The translations under genes were made by a program, and so were the position numbers. This document shows, piece after piece, positions 40,254 through 49,137 of a DNA stretch of 64,000 nt. Positions within the stretch are counted from its first letter, which is position 1. Each line of letters begins with the position of its first letter. Source of the stretch: Ciceribacter ferrooxidans (GTDB taxonomy: Bacteria; Pseudomonadota; Alphaproteobacteria; Rhizobiales; Rhizobiaceae); assembly GCF_004137355.1 (NCBI RefSeq), contig NZ_SDVB01000170.1:476918-540917 (forward strand). Reading direction: 5' to 3'. The notes under the pieces were generated by a model that ran no database searches, was not told where the DNA came from, and worked only from the letters and a program-made list of their open reading frames with translations.

Positions 40254-41591
40254 TTATTGCTGCGGCACGAGGTCGTCGTCGACGGAGATCGAGCCGGCGA
40301 CCTGTTCGACGCCGATATTGGTGTCGAGCGCGAGCTGGACGTTACCGTCGAGCTGGTAGATGTCGTCGCGGAACTGGACGACGTTGTCCTTCGCCGACCA
40401 GGCGGTCAGATAGACCCAGTGGACGCCGACTTCGTCACTCAGGGGGATCGGCGTGTTGACACGCGATGCGATGACCTGCTCGATCTGCTGGCGGCTCCAG
40501 CCGGGCGTGTATTTCAGCACCCAGACGATGAGGTCGCGGACGTTCTGCACGCGCACGCAGCCCGAGGACTCGAACCGCATGAGCTTGTTGAACAGGCCCT
40601 GGGTCGGCGTGTCGTGCATGTAGACCGCGTCCGGGCTCGGGAAGTTGATCTTCGTCGCCGACATCGCGTTGATCTTGCCCGGGTCCTGGCGGAACATCAG
40701 GTTCGGTGCCTTGGGAGCGAACCAGTCGATCGTTTCCGGTGCCACCTCGTTGCCGTTGCCGTCGATCAGGCGGATGCTGTTGCGCGCCAGATAGGTCGGG
40801 TCCTTCTGCATCAGCGGCACGATGTCCTTCTCGACGATCGAGCGCGGCGCGGTCCAGTACGGGTTGAGGATGATGTCGGAAACCTTGGAGCTCACCAGCG
40901 GCGACGGACGGCTGATGCGGCCGACGATTGCGGTGTTGCGCAGCGCCACGCGGTCGTTCTCGACAGCCTCGACATAGGCAGCCGGAATGTTGACCATGAT
41001 GTAGCGGGCTTCGAGCTGCTTGCTGACGATGTCCTGCAGGCGCTGCAGGTTGACGTTCAACTGCATCAGGCGGGTATCGGCCGGAACGTTGAGCGCCTTC
41101 AGGGTAAATTCGCCGAGAACGCCGTCGTCCGGAAGGCCATGACGGGCCTGGAACCGCTTCACGGCACCGTCGACATAGGTGTCAAACGAGTCGGAGAGGC
41201 CCGCCGAACGCGGCAGGTCGCCGGAAATCATCAGACGCTGGCGCAGCGTCTGGACCGACGGATCGATGACGCCGAGCTTCAGCTTGACACCCGGATTGAC
41301 CTGCGGCCAGCCACCATTCGCGACGATCGCCTGGTAGTTGGCGATCGCCTGCTGCACATGCATGACGTTGCTGGGGCTGAGGACCGGCGTATTCGACACG
41401 ACGTTGGCATTTGCACGCGAAACCTGCGCGTCGAACTGGTCGTCCCAGTTCCCGCGGCGCGGCGCGTTGATGACGTCGTCGATCGCCGTCTGCGCTGCCG
41501 CCTGCCCGGCAATCACGGCAGCACCGGCAACGGCGGCGCCACGCAGCAGAGCACGACGCGACATGGCAAGATTTGCAGGCTTATTCGACAT
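40254..41591 (-). CDS. ldtP: L,D-transpeptidase (LdtP-like), twin-arginine-type signal
   Basis: The 445-residue protein starts with MSRRALLRGAAVAGAAVIAG inside its first 30 residues, a twin-arginine-like export signal. It continues with a peptidoglycan-binding domain (FDTYVDGAVKRFQARHGLPDDGVLGEFTLKALNV) and a YkuD domain with HDTPTQGLFNKL and the catalytic Cys345 in SSGCVRVQ. It would form 3-3 crosslinks or anchor outer-membrane proteins to peptidoglycan. The upstream gene is the MarR-type LdtR; in Liberibacter LdtR activates ldtP, so the pair is probably the same module. Confidence 0.92.
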   Translation of the reverse strand: MSNKPANLAMSRRALLRGAAVAGAAVIAGQAAAQTAIDDVINAPRRGNWDDQFDAQVSRANANVVSNTPVLSPSNVMHVQQAIANYQAIVANGGWPQVNPGVKLKLGVIDPSVQTLRQRLMISGDLPRSAGLSDSFDTYVDGAVKRFQARHGLPDDGVLGEFTLKALNVPADTRLMQLNVNLQRLQDIVSKQLEARYIMVNIPAAYVEAVENDRVALRNTAIVGRISRPSPLVSSKVSDIILNPYWTAPRSIVEKDIVPLMQKDPTYLARNSIRLIDGNGNEVAPETIDWFAPKAPNLMFRQDPGKINAMSATKINFPSPDAVYMHDTPTQGLFNKLMRFESSGCVRVQNVRDLIVWVLKYTPGWSRQQIEQVIASRVNTPIPLSDEVGVHWVYLTAWSAKDNVVQFRDDIYQLDGNVQLALDTNIGVEQVAGSISVDDDLVPQQ

Positions 41592-41903
41592 ATTCCCTAC
41601 CATTTTCCCAAAAAGGACAGACAGCCAGCCTATACACAGGCATGGTTAACAAACGCGCACGCGTCTTGCCGGTACCCCGGAAATCGACCGTCCGAGCGGG
41701 AGGGCCACGCGGCGTTTTCTCTTCCCCGGCGCTCCCATATCAATATGGCCAATTCGTGTCACCGGTGGCCATTCACGAATGCGTGTCGCGCCGCGCCGTC
41801 CAACGCACGCAGGCGCCGTGGCGGGCAGATTGCCGCGCCAGGCGCCTCGTCGTGCGACTGCATGACTGGAGGAAAATGCAGTACCTCGAAATGCCCCGGT
41901 GGA
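41592..41903. promoter_or_regulatory. ldtR-ldtP intergenic region with two inverted repeats
   Basis: This 312-bp gap separates ldtR from ldtP on the same strand and has no coding region I can support. It contains CCATAT-CA-ATATGG (41735-41748) and ATTCGTG...CACGAAT (41752-41758 with 41774-41780), within 46 bp of each other. Size and symmetry fit MarR-dimer sites. That LdtR binds here is inference. Confidence 0.45.
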
Positions 41904-42413
41904 TCAGAGGCGGTAGAGGATCTGGTCGTTCCAGAAGCGATCGAGGCGCTGCAGGAGCTTGTTCATCTGGGTGAATTCGTCCGAACCGATGCCGCCGACC
42001 TTCTGGATCGAACCGATGTGGCGCTCGTAGAGGCGGGCGACGGTCTCGGCGACTTCCTGGCCCTTGTCGGTCAGGCTGATGCGGACCGAACGACGGTCGA
42101 TGCGCGAGCGCTGGTGATTGATGAAACCGAGGTCGACCAGCTTCTTGACGTTGTACGACACGTTCGAGCCGAGATAGTAGCCCCGCGAGCGCAGCTCGCC
42201 GGCGGTCAGCTCCGAATTGCCGATGTTGAAGAGAAGGAGGGCCTGGACGGCGTTGACGTCCGAGCGACCCTGACGGTCGAACTCGTCCTTGATGACGTCC
42301 AGAAGACGGCGATGCAGCCGCTCGACCAGGTGGAGCGATTCCAGATAGAGCGAGCGGATTGCATCGTCATGCGGGTCATGTGTTGCCGGCTGCGGCTTGA
42401 GTTTCGTGTTCAT
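41904..42413 (-). CDS. ldtR: MarR-family regulator LdtR
   Basis: The 169-residue protein has the MarR winged helix with NVSYNVKKLVDLGFINHQRSRIDRRSVRISLTDKGQEVAE (about 86-125) between long dimerisation helices, and matches LdtR of rhizobia and Liberibacter as I know it. LdtR controls an L,D-transpeptidase gene and cell-wall stress responses. ATG at 42413 follows GAGGCAG. It is directly upstream of ldtP on the same strand but separated by 312 bp. Confidence 0.9.
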   Translation of the reverse strand: MNTKLKPQPATHDPHDDAIRSLYLESLHLVERLHRRLLDVIKDEFDRQGRSDVNAVQALLLFNIGNSELTAGELRSRGYYLGSNVSYNVKKLVDLGFINHQRSRIDRRSVRISLTDKGQEVAETVARLYERHIGSIQKVGGIGSDEFTQMNKLLQRLDRFWNDQILYRL

Positions 42414-42544
42414 GTCGATCTGCCTCACTGTTTGTCTGGCGGCTTTTGGTTTTCTTCCCGCCTTGTGAGAGACACTATCGAATGCGCCTAAAATTCTATT
42501 TAAAATGCAGGCTTAACAGGAGCTTACCGAAACCGGAGTGTCGA

Positions 42545-42982
42545 TCAGGGTAAATCAACCCTTATCTCCTTCGCCTTGCGGCGCTGTTCCAGCCAGAGCG
42601 CGGCGCGGAACGCCAGGTAGACGATGACCACCGCGGAGTGCATCGGAACGACGAGGCTGTTACCGCCGTAGATGTTGCTCCAGATACCGTACATCAGGAT
42701 CTGGCCGCCGGCCGCGACGACCCAGATCACCGGCCCCCAGGAGACGGCGAGCCAGAGTCCGAGGGCAGCCACGGGAAAGACGACCGCGAGGCTGCTGGCG
42801 GCGACTTTCCACGGCAGGTTCAGGAGATCGAAGCGGGCGCTGCCGCCGAACGAATAGCCGACGAGCATCGCCCAGTATTGAAGGCCGAACCACAGGCAGG
42901 AGACCGCGACCAACCGGAGGAAGGTCACGAACAATGTCTCCGTCAGGCTGCGTTTCGGCACGTGCGGCGAATCAGCTTCCAT
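42545..42982 (-). CDS. DUF6163-like small membrane protein
   Basis: The 145-residue product has four predicted transmembrane helices: LFVTFLRLVAVSCLWFGLQYW, WKVAASSLAVVFPVAALGLWLAV, VIWVVAAGGQILMYGIW and VPMHSAVVIVYLAFRAALWL. It ends in a basic tail RRKAKEIRVDLP. It resembles the rhizobial family I know as DUF6163, with no known function. The start at 42982 is tentative, with only a weak ribosome site. It is divergent from hemB. Confidence 0.78.
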   Translation of the reverse strand: MEADSPHVPKRSLTETLFVTFLRLVAVSCLWFGLQYWAMLVGYSFGGSARFDLLNLPWKVAASSLAVVFPVAALGLWLAVSWGPVIWVVAAGGQILMYGIWSNIYGGNSLVVPMHSAVVIVYLAFRAALWLEQRRKAKEIRVDLP

Positions 42983-43176
42983 CCGCAAAACATAGGCGGA
43001 CGCCGGAGCTGCCGCCAGCGACTTCCGGTGAAAAGGCGGCGACTGCCGGCCTTCGCCCACAGAGCATCGGTCGAAGCGGCGACGCCCGAAGGGGCTGCGA
43101 CGACGTTTACTTTTGCACGGCTCCGGTCTCGTGCTATGCAGCCGGCGGTTTGAGCCATCAAGCGAGGACGAGTGCC

Positions 43177-44190
43177 ATGACGCAGGACAAAACCCACCTT
43201 GTCGACGAGATCACCGGTCACCGGCGGATGCGACGCAACCGCAAGGCCGACTGGACGCGGCGGCTCGTACTCGAGAACCGGCTGACCGTCGACGACCTGA
43301 TCTGGCCGATCTTCATCATTCCGGGCACCGGCATCGTCGAACCGATCGCCGCAATGCCTGGCGTCAACCGCATGACCGTCGACAAGGCGGTGGAAGCGGC
43401 GAAGGCGGCGGCCGATCTCGGCATCCCGGCACTCGCCACCTTCCCCAACGTCGAAATGAACCTGCGCGATGAGACCGGCTCGCAGATCCTCGAAGCCAAC
43501 AACCTCATCAATCGCGCGACCGCGGCGATCAAGAAGGCAGTGCCGAACATCGGCGTCATCACCGATGTGGCGCTCGACCCGTTCACCAGCCACGGCCACG
43601 ACGGCATCCTGCGCGACGGCGAAATCGTCAACGACGAAACGGTCGACCAGATCGTCCGGGCCGCGGTGCTGCAGGCGGACGCCGGCTCCGACATCATCGC
43701 CCCCTCCGACATGATGGACGGCCGCATCGGCGCGATCCGCCGCGGCCTCGACGCCGCCGGCCACCAGTCGGTCGGCATCATGTCCTATGCAACCAAGTTC
43801 GCCTCCTGCTACTACGGCCCCTATCGCGAGGCGATCTCGACCGGCGGCCTGCTGAAGGGCGACAAGAAGAGCTACTACATCGATCCGGCGAACGGCACAG
43901 AGGCGATCCGCGATGCGGCCCTCGACGTCGAGGAAGGCGCCGACATGCTGATGGTGAAGCCTGGCCTGCCCTATCTCGATATCTGCTGGCGAATGAAGGA
44001 AGCCTTCGGCCTGCCGGTCTTTGCCTACCAGGTTTCCGGCGAATACGCGCAGATCAAGGCAGCCGCAATGAACGGCTGGATCGACGAAGAGAAGGCGATG
44101 ATGGAAACGCTGCTCTGTTTCAAGCGGGCGGGCTGCGACGGCATCCTCACCTACTTTGCGATGGATGTCGCAAGAAAGCTTGCAAAATAA
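43177..44190 (+). CDS. hemB: Delta-aminolevulinic acid dehydratase (porphobilinogen synthase), Mg-type
   Basis: The 337-residue protein has both Schiff-base lysines, Lys207 in SYATKFASCYYGPYREA and Lys261 in LMVKPGLPYLD. At the active-site metal position it reads DVALDPFTSHGHDG (130-143), where zinc enzymes have three cysteines, so it belongs to the magnesium-dependent type known from Bradyrhizobium. It condenses two aminolevulinates to porphobilinogen. ATG at 43177 follows GAGGACG; the in-frame reading from 42934 is rejected. Confidence 0.96.
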   Translation: MTQDKTHLVDEITGHRRMRRNRKADWTRRLVLENRLTVDDLIWPIFIIPGTGIVEPIAAMPGVNRMTVDKAVEAAKAAADLGIPALATFPNVEMNLRDETGSQILEANNLINRATAAIKKAVPNIGVITDVALDPFTSHGHDGILRDGEIVNDETVDQIVRAAVLQADAGSDIIAPSDMMDGRIGAIRRGLDAAGHQSVGIMSYATKFASCYYGPYREAISTGGLLKGDKKSYYIDPANGTEAIRDAALDVEEGADMLMVKPGLPYLDICWRMKEAFGLPVFAYQVSGEYAQIKAAAMNGWIDEEKAMMETLLCFKRAGCDGILTYFAMDVARKLAK

Positions 44191-44205
44191 AGGCGATACC
44201 CTTGC

Positions 44206-44232
44206 CCGGGCGGATTGCCAACGTCCGCCCGG
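44206..44232 (+). terminator. GC-rich hairpin after hemB without a T-run
   Basis: CCGGGCGGA (44206-44214) pairs perfectly with TCCGCCCGG (44224-44232) across a 9-nt loop, 15 bp after the hemB stop. No U-tract follows, so it may stabilise the hemB mRNA 3' end or act as a weak attenuator before the RDD gene. Confidence 0.4.
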
Positions 44233-44271
44233 CACCCCATATGCGTCTTCAAACAAAAGGAGCGCATGTTC

Positions 44272-44730
44272 ATGACCTACAATCCCAATCCGCTCTATGC
44301 GGCCCCCGACGACTGGCGGGCCTATAGCGGAGTGCTGTCGCGGCGCGTGTTCGCCTTCGTCATCGACTACCTGATCATCGCGCTCCTGTGGATCCCGGCT
44401 GCCGTGCTCGTCTTTTTCGTCGGCATCCTGACGCTCGGCCTCGGCTTCCTTCTCTACCCGATCCTGTTTTTCATCGTCGCCGGCCTCTATTTCGGCATAT
44501 CGCTGGCGGGACCGTTCCAGGCCACACCCGGCATGCGCGCCATGGGGATCGCCATGGTCCGGCTCGACGGACGCAAGATCGACTTCGTGACCGCGATCGC
44601 GCATCTCGCGCTTTTCTGGATCCTGAACTCGGTGCTGACGCCGCTCATTCTGCTTGCCGGCCTCTTCACCGAACGGTCGCGTCTGGCCCACGATTTCCTC
44701 GTCGGGACCGCCACGATCCGCACGGCCTGA
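44272..44730 (+). CDS. RDD family membrane protein
   Basis: The 152-residue product has an RDD domain: LSRRVFAFVIDYLIIALLWIPAAVLVFF (first helix with the Arg-Asp pattern), LGFLLYPILFFIVAGLYFGISL, GMRAMGIAMVRLDGRKIDFVTAIAHLALFWILNSVLTPLILL and a C-terminal RLAHDFLVGT. ATG 44272 lies 9 bp after AGGAG, whereas ATG 44266 has only 3-bp spacing, so the later start is preferred. It follows hemB on the same strand, an order common in rhizobia. Function unknown; some RDD proteins are ion transporters. Confidence 0.88.
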   Translation: MTYNPNPLYAAPDDWRAYSGVLSRRVFAFVIDYLIIALLWIPAAVLVFFVGILTLGLGFLLYPILFFIVAGLYFGISLAGPFQATPGMRAMGIAMVRLDGRKIDFVTAIAHLALFWILNSVLTPLILLAGLFTERSRLAHDFLVGTATIRTA

Positions 44731-44911
44731 CGAAGGCTGCGATATCGGGGCCGGCGCACGGGCAACCTGCCCCGGCTCTCCACCGCGCAAGAATATTTCC
44801 TGGACCTCGCGACATTTGAAACGCTAGGACTGTTCGGCTCGCCCTTGGATCGACATAAAGGGCCGTGCCCGGACCGCCCGATCCGGCCGGCCCCTGCAGC
44901 GGAACCATTGA

Positions 44912-46741
44912 ATGCCGGATTTCCATCTCGTCGCCACCTTCGTCGTGATCCTCGCCACGATCGTCGCCTTCGCAAGCGACCGCTATTCGGTCGAGGCGGT
45001 CTCGCTCGGTTCGCTCGCCACCCTTCTCGCGATCTTCGGAGCCTTTCCGATGCGCACTCCGGACGGAAGCGTGCTCGGGCCGGATGCGCTGCTTGCAGGC
45101 TTCGGCAATCCGGCGCTCGCAACGGTCATAGCGCTGCTCATCGTCGGCCAGGGCCTCTTCGCGACGGATGCCCTGGAGCGCCCTGCCCGCGTTCTCGGCA
45201 ATCTCGGTGCCAACCGGCCATGGCTCACCATCACCATCATCCTCGGCGTGACCGGCACCACCAGCGCCTTCCTCAACAACACGCCGGTGGTGGTGATCTT
45301 CATTCCGATCCTGACGGTGGTCGCAGCGCAGCAGCGGGTACCGAACTACAAGATCTTCATGCCGCTCTCCTTCATCACCATCCTCGGCGGGATGACGACG
45401 GTCATCGGCTCTTCCACCAACATGATCGCGGCCGGGCTTGCGGCGCAGCAGGGGCTCCAGATCGGCTTCTTCGACCTGACCGGCATGGGCCTCATTCTCG
45501 CCCTCGTCGGCGGAGCCTATGTGCTCGTGGTGATGCCGCGCCTTCTCAAGGACCGCATATCGGCGGCATCACGCGAGAACCAAGTCACCGGCACGCAGTT
45601 CGTCGGGGAGATCCTCCTGACGGCGGGGCATCGCTATATCGGCATGACCTCCAAGGCGGGCTTCTTTCCGGAGATCCGCGATCTGACGCCGCGGCTGCTC
45701 CTGCGCCGCGACGTGCCGATCCGCCCGCCCTTCGAAAGCATCACCCTGATGCCGGGCGACATTCTGCTGGTCACGGGCACGCGCAAGGCCTTCATGGATG
45801 CCATTGCCAAGGGCGAGAAGGGAACGACGGGGCTCGAAGGCGAGGACGGCTACAGCAGCAATATCGATGTCGTGCCGCCGGGCGCCCATTACCACATCGT
45901 CGAGGCGGTGATCGCTCCCGGCTCGCGCTACGAAGGCCGCACCATCCAGCTCTCGGGGCTTCAGGCCCAGTTCGACGTCGCCGTCTTCGGCGTGCAGCGC
46001 AAGAGCCGCATGGCGCGCACCGCGCTTTCCGAGATCCGGCTCGAAGCCGGCGACACGCTGCTGATCGGCGGCACGATGGACGCGCTTGCCGCCATGCGGG
46101 GCAACCACGACATTCTTCTGCTCGAGCACTCCGCCGAATCCGTACCGCAGAAGCGAAAGGCGAGGATCGCCGCGGCAATCTTCGCCGGTATCGTGCTCCT
46201 CTCGGCCTTCGACATCTCGCCGATCGTGGTCAACGCGATCGTCGGCGCCGGCCTGATGATCGCACTCGGCTGCTTGACGCTCAACCAGGCGAGCCGCGCC
46301 TTCGACAAGCAGATCTATCTGATGATCGGCACGGCGATCGCGCTCGCGACGGCGCTGGAGCACACCGGCGGAGCCTCACTGATCGCGCGGGAAACGATCG
46401 CCCTGCTGGAGGGCGCGCCGAGTGCCGTCGTCCTTTCGGTACTCTTCCTGCTGATGGCGGTGCTGACCAATATCCTCTCCAACAACGCTGTCGCCGCGCT
46501 GTTCATGCCGATCGCGCTCGACGTCGCGCGCCGCGTCGGCGCACCGCCCGGAGCCTTTGCCGCCGCGGTGATCTATGCCGCCAACTGTTCCTTCGCGACC
46601 CCCGTCGGCTATCAGACCAACCTGCTGGTGATGGGGCCGGGCCACTACCGGTTCGCTGACTTCGTGAAGGCGGGGACACCGCTCGTCGTCATCATATGGT
46701 TGACGTTTTCCATTCTTGCGCCATGGTATTATGGACTGTAG
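44912..46741 (+). CDS. SLC13/DASS-type anion transporter with RCK_C (TrkA-C) domains
   Basis: The 609-residue protein has two hydrophobic halves (about 1-215 and 410-609) around a cytoplasmic insert. The insert holds two TrkA-C-like modules, RPPFESITLMPGDILLVTGTRKAF and AQFDVAVFGVQRKSRMARTALSEIRLEAGDTLLIGG. TSAFLNNTPVVVIFIPIL and TNILSNNAVAALFMPIAL are the paired hairpin signatures of the citrate/sulfate transporter superfamily. Substrate could be sulfate, a dicarboxylate or another anion. A large open reading frame in another phase (44845-46659) is a shadow. Confidence 0.9.
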   Translation: MPDFHLVATFVVILATIVAFASDRYSVEAVSLGSLATLLAIFGAFPMRTPDGSVLGPDALLAGFGNPALATVIALLIVGQGLFATDALERPARVLGNLGANRPWLTITIILGVTGTTSAFLNNTPVVVIFIPILTVVAAQQRVPNYKIFMPLSFITILGGMTTVIGSSTNMIAAGLAAQQGLQIGFFDLTGMGLILALVGGAYVLVVMPRLLKDRISAASRENQVTGTQFVGEILLTAGHRYIGMTSKAGFFPEIRDLTPRLLLRRDVPIRPPFESITLMPGDILLVTGTRKAFMDAIAKGEKGTTGLEGEDGYSSNIDVVPPGAHYHIVEAVIAPGSRYEGRTIQLSGLQAQFDVAVFGVQRKSRMARTALSEIRLEAGDTLLIGGTMDALAAMRGNHDILLLEHSAESVPQKRKARIAAAIFAGIVLLSAFDISPIVVNAIVGAGLMIALGCLTLNQASRAFDKQIYLMIGTAIALATALEHTGGASLIARETIALLEGAPSAVVLSVLFLLMAVLTNILSNNAVAALFMPIALDVARRVGAPPGAFAAAVIYAANCSFATPVGYQTNLLVMGPGHYRFADFVKAGTPLVVIIWLTFSILAPWYYGL

Positions 46742-46768
46742 TCGCGAAAGGATCGGGCCCCGGCCACG

Positions 46769-47536
46769 ATGAACACCCAAACGTCCCCTTCCCCGCAGTT
46801 CTACCTGACGGCGCCCGCGCCGTGTCCCTACCTGCCGGGCGAGAAGGAGCGGAAGGTCTTCACCCATCTCGTCGGACCACGGGCGACCGAGATGAACGAT
46901 CTGCTGACGCAGGGCGGATTCCGCCGTTCGCAGAATATCGCCTACCGGCCGGCCTGCGAATCCTGCCGTGCCTGCATCTCCGTCCGTATCCTGGCGAACG
47001 AATTCACGCCCGGTCGGTCGTTCCGCCGTGTGCTCGCGGTCAACCGCGATATCGTGGCAACGGCTTTTCCGGCGCAGCCCTCCTCGGAGCAGTTCAGCCT
47101 GTTCCGCCGCTATCTCGACCATCGCCACCAGAGCGGCGGCATGTCCGACATGACGGCGCTCGATTATGCGATCATGGTCGAGGACACCCATGTGCAGACC
47201 AGGATCATCGAATACCGGGTGCGCGCTCCGGGTGACGGCCTCAAGGGGAAGCCGAAAGGCGAACTGGTGGCGGTCGCGCTCAGCGACTTCATGAGCGACG
47301 GGTTGTCCATGGTCTACTCGTTTTTCAATCCGGCCATGGAAAAGCGTTCCCTCGGGACACTGATGGTGCTCGACCACGTCAACCGGGCGAAAGCGCTCGG
47401 CCTACCGCACGTCTATCTCGGCTACTGGGTCAAAGGGTCGGACAAGATGGGTTACAAGATCCGCTTCCAGCCACAGGAGCACCTCCTGAGCCAGGGATGG
47501 CAGCGCTACACCTCCTCGGAAGCCTCCGAAGACTAG
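46769..47536 (+). CDS. bpt: Aspartate/glutamate leucyltransferase (ATE/Bpt family)
   Basis: The 255-residue protein has the ATE N-terminal module with [16 protein letters not shown], a Cys pair in [16 protein letters not shown] (about 59-73), and the C-terminal acetyltransferase-like domain with [55 protein letters not shown]. It adds leucine (or arginine) to N-terminal acidic residues, feeding the N-degron pathway. It starts 27 bp after the SLC13-type gene. Confidence 0.93.
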   Translation: MNTQTSPSPQFYLTAPAPCPYLPGEKERKVFTHLVGPRATEMNDLLTQGGFRRSQNIAYRPACESCRACISVRILANEFTPGRSFRRVLAVNRDIVATAFPAQPSSEQFSLFRRYLDHRHQSGGMSDMTALDYAIMVEDTHVQTRIIEYRVRAPGDGLKGKPKGELVAVALSDFMSDGLSMVYSFFNPAMEKRSLGTLMVLDHVNRAKALGLPHVYLGYWVKGSDKMGYKIRFQPQEHLLSQGWQRYTSSEASED

Positions 47537-47572
47537 AGCCGGTTTCCGCCGAGGTTTTGCAGCGCCGACATG

Positions 47573-47654
47573 GGCGATTTTCGCCATATCCCTTCGGGAT
47601 GCGGCGGATACTTACTCCGGATGCGTCGTAACGGCCTTGTGGAGTGGGCTCCAC
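47573..47654. repeat. RIME-like palindromic intergenic element
   Basis: Three consecutive hairpins fill the gap between bpt and a convergent gene: GGCGA-TTT-TCGCC (47573-47585), GCCATATCCC-TTC-GGGATGCGGC (47583-47605) and GTGGAG-TGGG-CTCCAC (47639-47654). The element may extend some tens of bases beyond. The frame reading GYGENRPCRRCKTSAETG on the minus strand looks like spurious proteins I remember from many rhizobial genomes. This supports a dispersed repeat of the RIME kind. Confidence 0.55.
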
Positions 47655-47771
47655 GACGGAAATTCCTCCTGTCCGGTGACAAAATCCAACCGCGCCGCGC
47701 CCGCTGCACCGCATCGGCGATGGCCGGCTGCTGTTCCGAACCTCCCGCCGCCTGCAGCCAGGCGTCTGACC

Positions 47772-48887
47772 TCAGGCATCGCGCATGATCACCGCCTCGA
47801 CCGGCCGGCGAGGCGAATAGGGCAAGGCCGGCGCATAGCCGAAACGAAGCACGAGATCGGGACGGCGTCCCTCCAACCCGGCGACACTCGCCACATCCGC
47901 GCGCAGGCTCGTGACCTCCACCGGCTGGTTGACGAATGCGGTGCGGATGCCGAGCGCCGTCGCTGTCAGGCAGAAGCGCTGGCAGGCCCGTCCCGCCGCA
48001 ATCCAGCCGGTCGGGTTTTCCGGCGCGGCGGAGAAGACGGCGATCCCCGCGGAGCTGTCGATCTGCCGGACATATTTGTCCGCCTCGCTGCGAGGCTTGA
48101 AGGCCAGGTCGAAGGCGTACGGCCCGAGCCATTCCGGCAGAGCGGGATTACCGCTCGCCGGCGCGTAGAGCCCGTCACCCCGCTTGATCGCCGCCGAGGG
48201 GCTGAAGCGGATCCATTGCTTGAGTTCCGCCACAAAGGCGCGATCCGCCATCTGCGCGTCATTGCCGGCGATGACGAGATCACGCATGCGGCCGATTGCG
48301 CCACGCTCGGTCACCATGGCCACCTGGACGCCGTCGACGGTGGCGCTCTTGCGGAGCCGCTCGAGGTCGGCCGGCGGCACAGGCCGCCCGTCGTAGGCGC
48401 TGCGCGTCGACTGCCGCCGCGGGATTGCCGTGAACATCTTCCAGGTGTCCGCATCGGCGAACATTCCATCGCTCAGGAAGGTCAGCGACGCCCCCGTATC
48501 ATTCCCGTCCCGTGTCACGGTAACCGCGCCGGGGCGGCCCGTCGCGATCGCGGCGATCGCGAGATTTTCCACGGCGCAGCCGAGGCTGACATAGAGGTGA
48601 TGATCGTCGGGATCGACGACCGGCGTGCGGCGGGAAAAATCCGGACGGATGACAATGCCGCGACCGGAGGTCTGAAAAAGCCAGGGCTGGGTATTATGCC
48701 CATTGGCCGCGAGCGTGGCATAGCGAACGAGACCGCGATCGGTCGCAGGCGCCGTCAGCGGCACGCGCAGGTCTCGCGCGAAGCGCTCATAGCGAGCCGC
48801 CGCACGCCTGGCCTCGACGACGATGCCGACGCCACCGAGCGCCAGCGCCGCGGAGCCTCCGGTCAAGATTCCACGTCGCGTCAGCAT
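47772..48887 (-). CDS. Acg-type nitroreductase-fold protein with twin-arginine-like signal
   Basis: The 371-residue protein begins MLTRRGILTGGSAALALGGVGIVV, a twin-arginine-type signal or anchor. It continues with a nitroreductase-like fold of the Acg family: YATLAANGHNTQPWLFQ (about 61-77), HLYVSLGCAVENLAIAAIATGRPG and AAGRACQRFCLTATALGIRTAFVNQPVEV. In mycobacteria Acg is DosR-induced and sequesters FMN rather than reducing nitro groups; here only the fold is supported. ATG at 48887 follows GAAGGT. Its promoter contains three AACGAT copies (48916, 48935, 48949). Confidence 0.82.
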   Translation of the reverse strand: MLTRRGILTGGSAALALGGVGIVVEARRAAARYERFARDLRVPLTAPATDRGLVRYATLAANGHNTQPWLFQTSGRGIVIRPDFSRRTPVVDPDDHHLYVSLGCAVENLAIAAIATGRPGAVTVTRDGNDTGASLTFLSDGMFADADTWKMFTAIPRRQSTRSAYDGRPVPPADLERLRKSATVDGVQVAMVTERGAIGRMRDLVIAGNDAQMADRAFVAELKQWIRFSPSAAIKRGDGLYAPASGNPALPEWLGPYAFDLAFKPRSEADKYVRQIDSSAGIAVFSAAPENPTGWIAAGRACQRFCLTATALGIRTAFVNQPVEVTSLRADVASVAGLEGRRPDLVLRFGYAPALPYSPRRPVEAVIMRDA

Positions 48888-49105
48888 CCGGCCACCTTCC
48901 ATCGATCAAGGGAGAAACGATACAACCGAAGGATAACGATACCGCGACAACGATCAACCCCCACGAGAGGAAAACTCACCGGCAAAATTGAGGGTGGTGT
49001 GGCCGAGCAGCCGCTACTGGAAGTCCCGCGCAGTGTTCAACCGCCACGTCCTGCTCGAAGGCGGCAGGAAGGGCGGAGATTCCTTTTCATAATGGGGATA
49101 GCCAT

Positions 49106-49124
49106 GTTATAACGCCGTTGCAAC
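49106..49124 (+). promoter_or_regulatory. Operator of the toxin-antitoxin pair: two GTTRYAAC palindromes
   Basis: GTTATAAC (49106-49113) and GTTGCAAC (49117-49124) are each perfect palindromes, start 11 bp apart and are embedded in a larger CATGTT...AACATG inverted repeat. They end 13 bp before the antitoxin start. Tandem helical-phase sites suit cooperative binding of an AbrB-fold antitoxin. The binding itself is inferred. Confidence 0.6.
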
Positions 49125-49137
49125 ATGAGGATCACTT

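Noticed and set aside
44845-46659. A 604-codon open reading frame overlapping the SLC13-type transporter in another phase
   Set aside because: Composition is rich in Arg, His, Pro and Ala with no domain, while the overlapping frame has clear membrane helices and transporter motifs; it is a GC-rich shadow.
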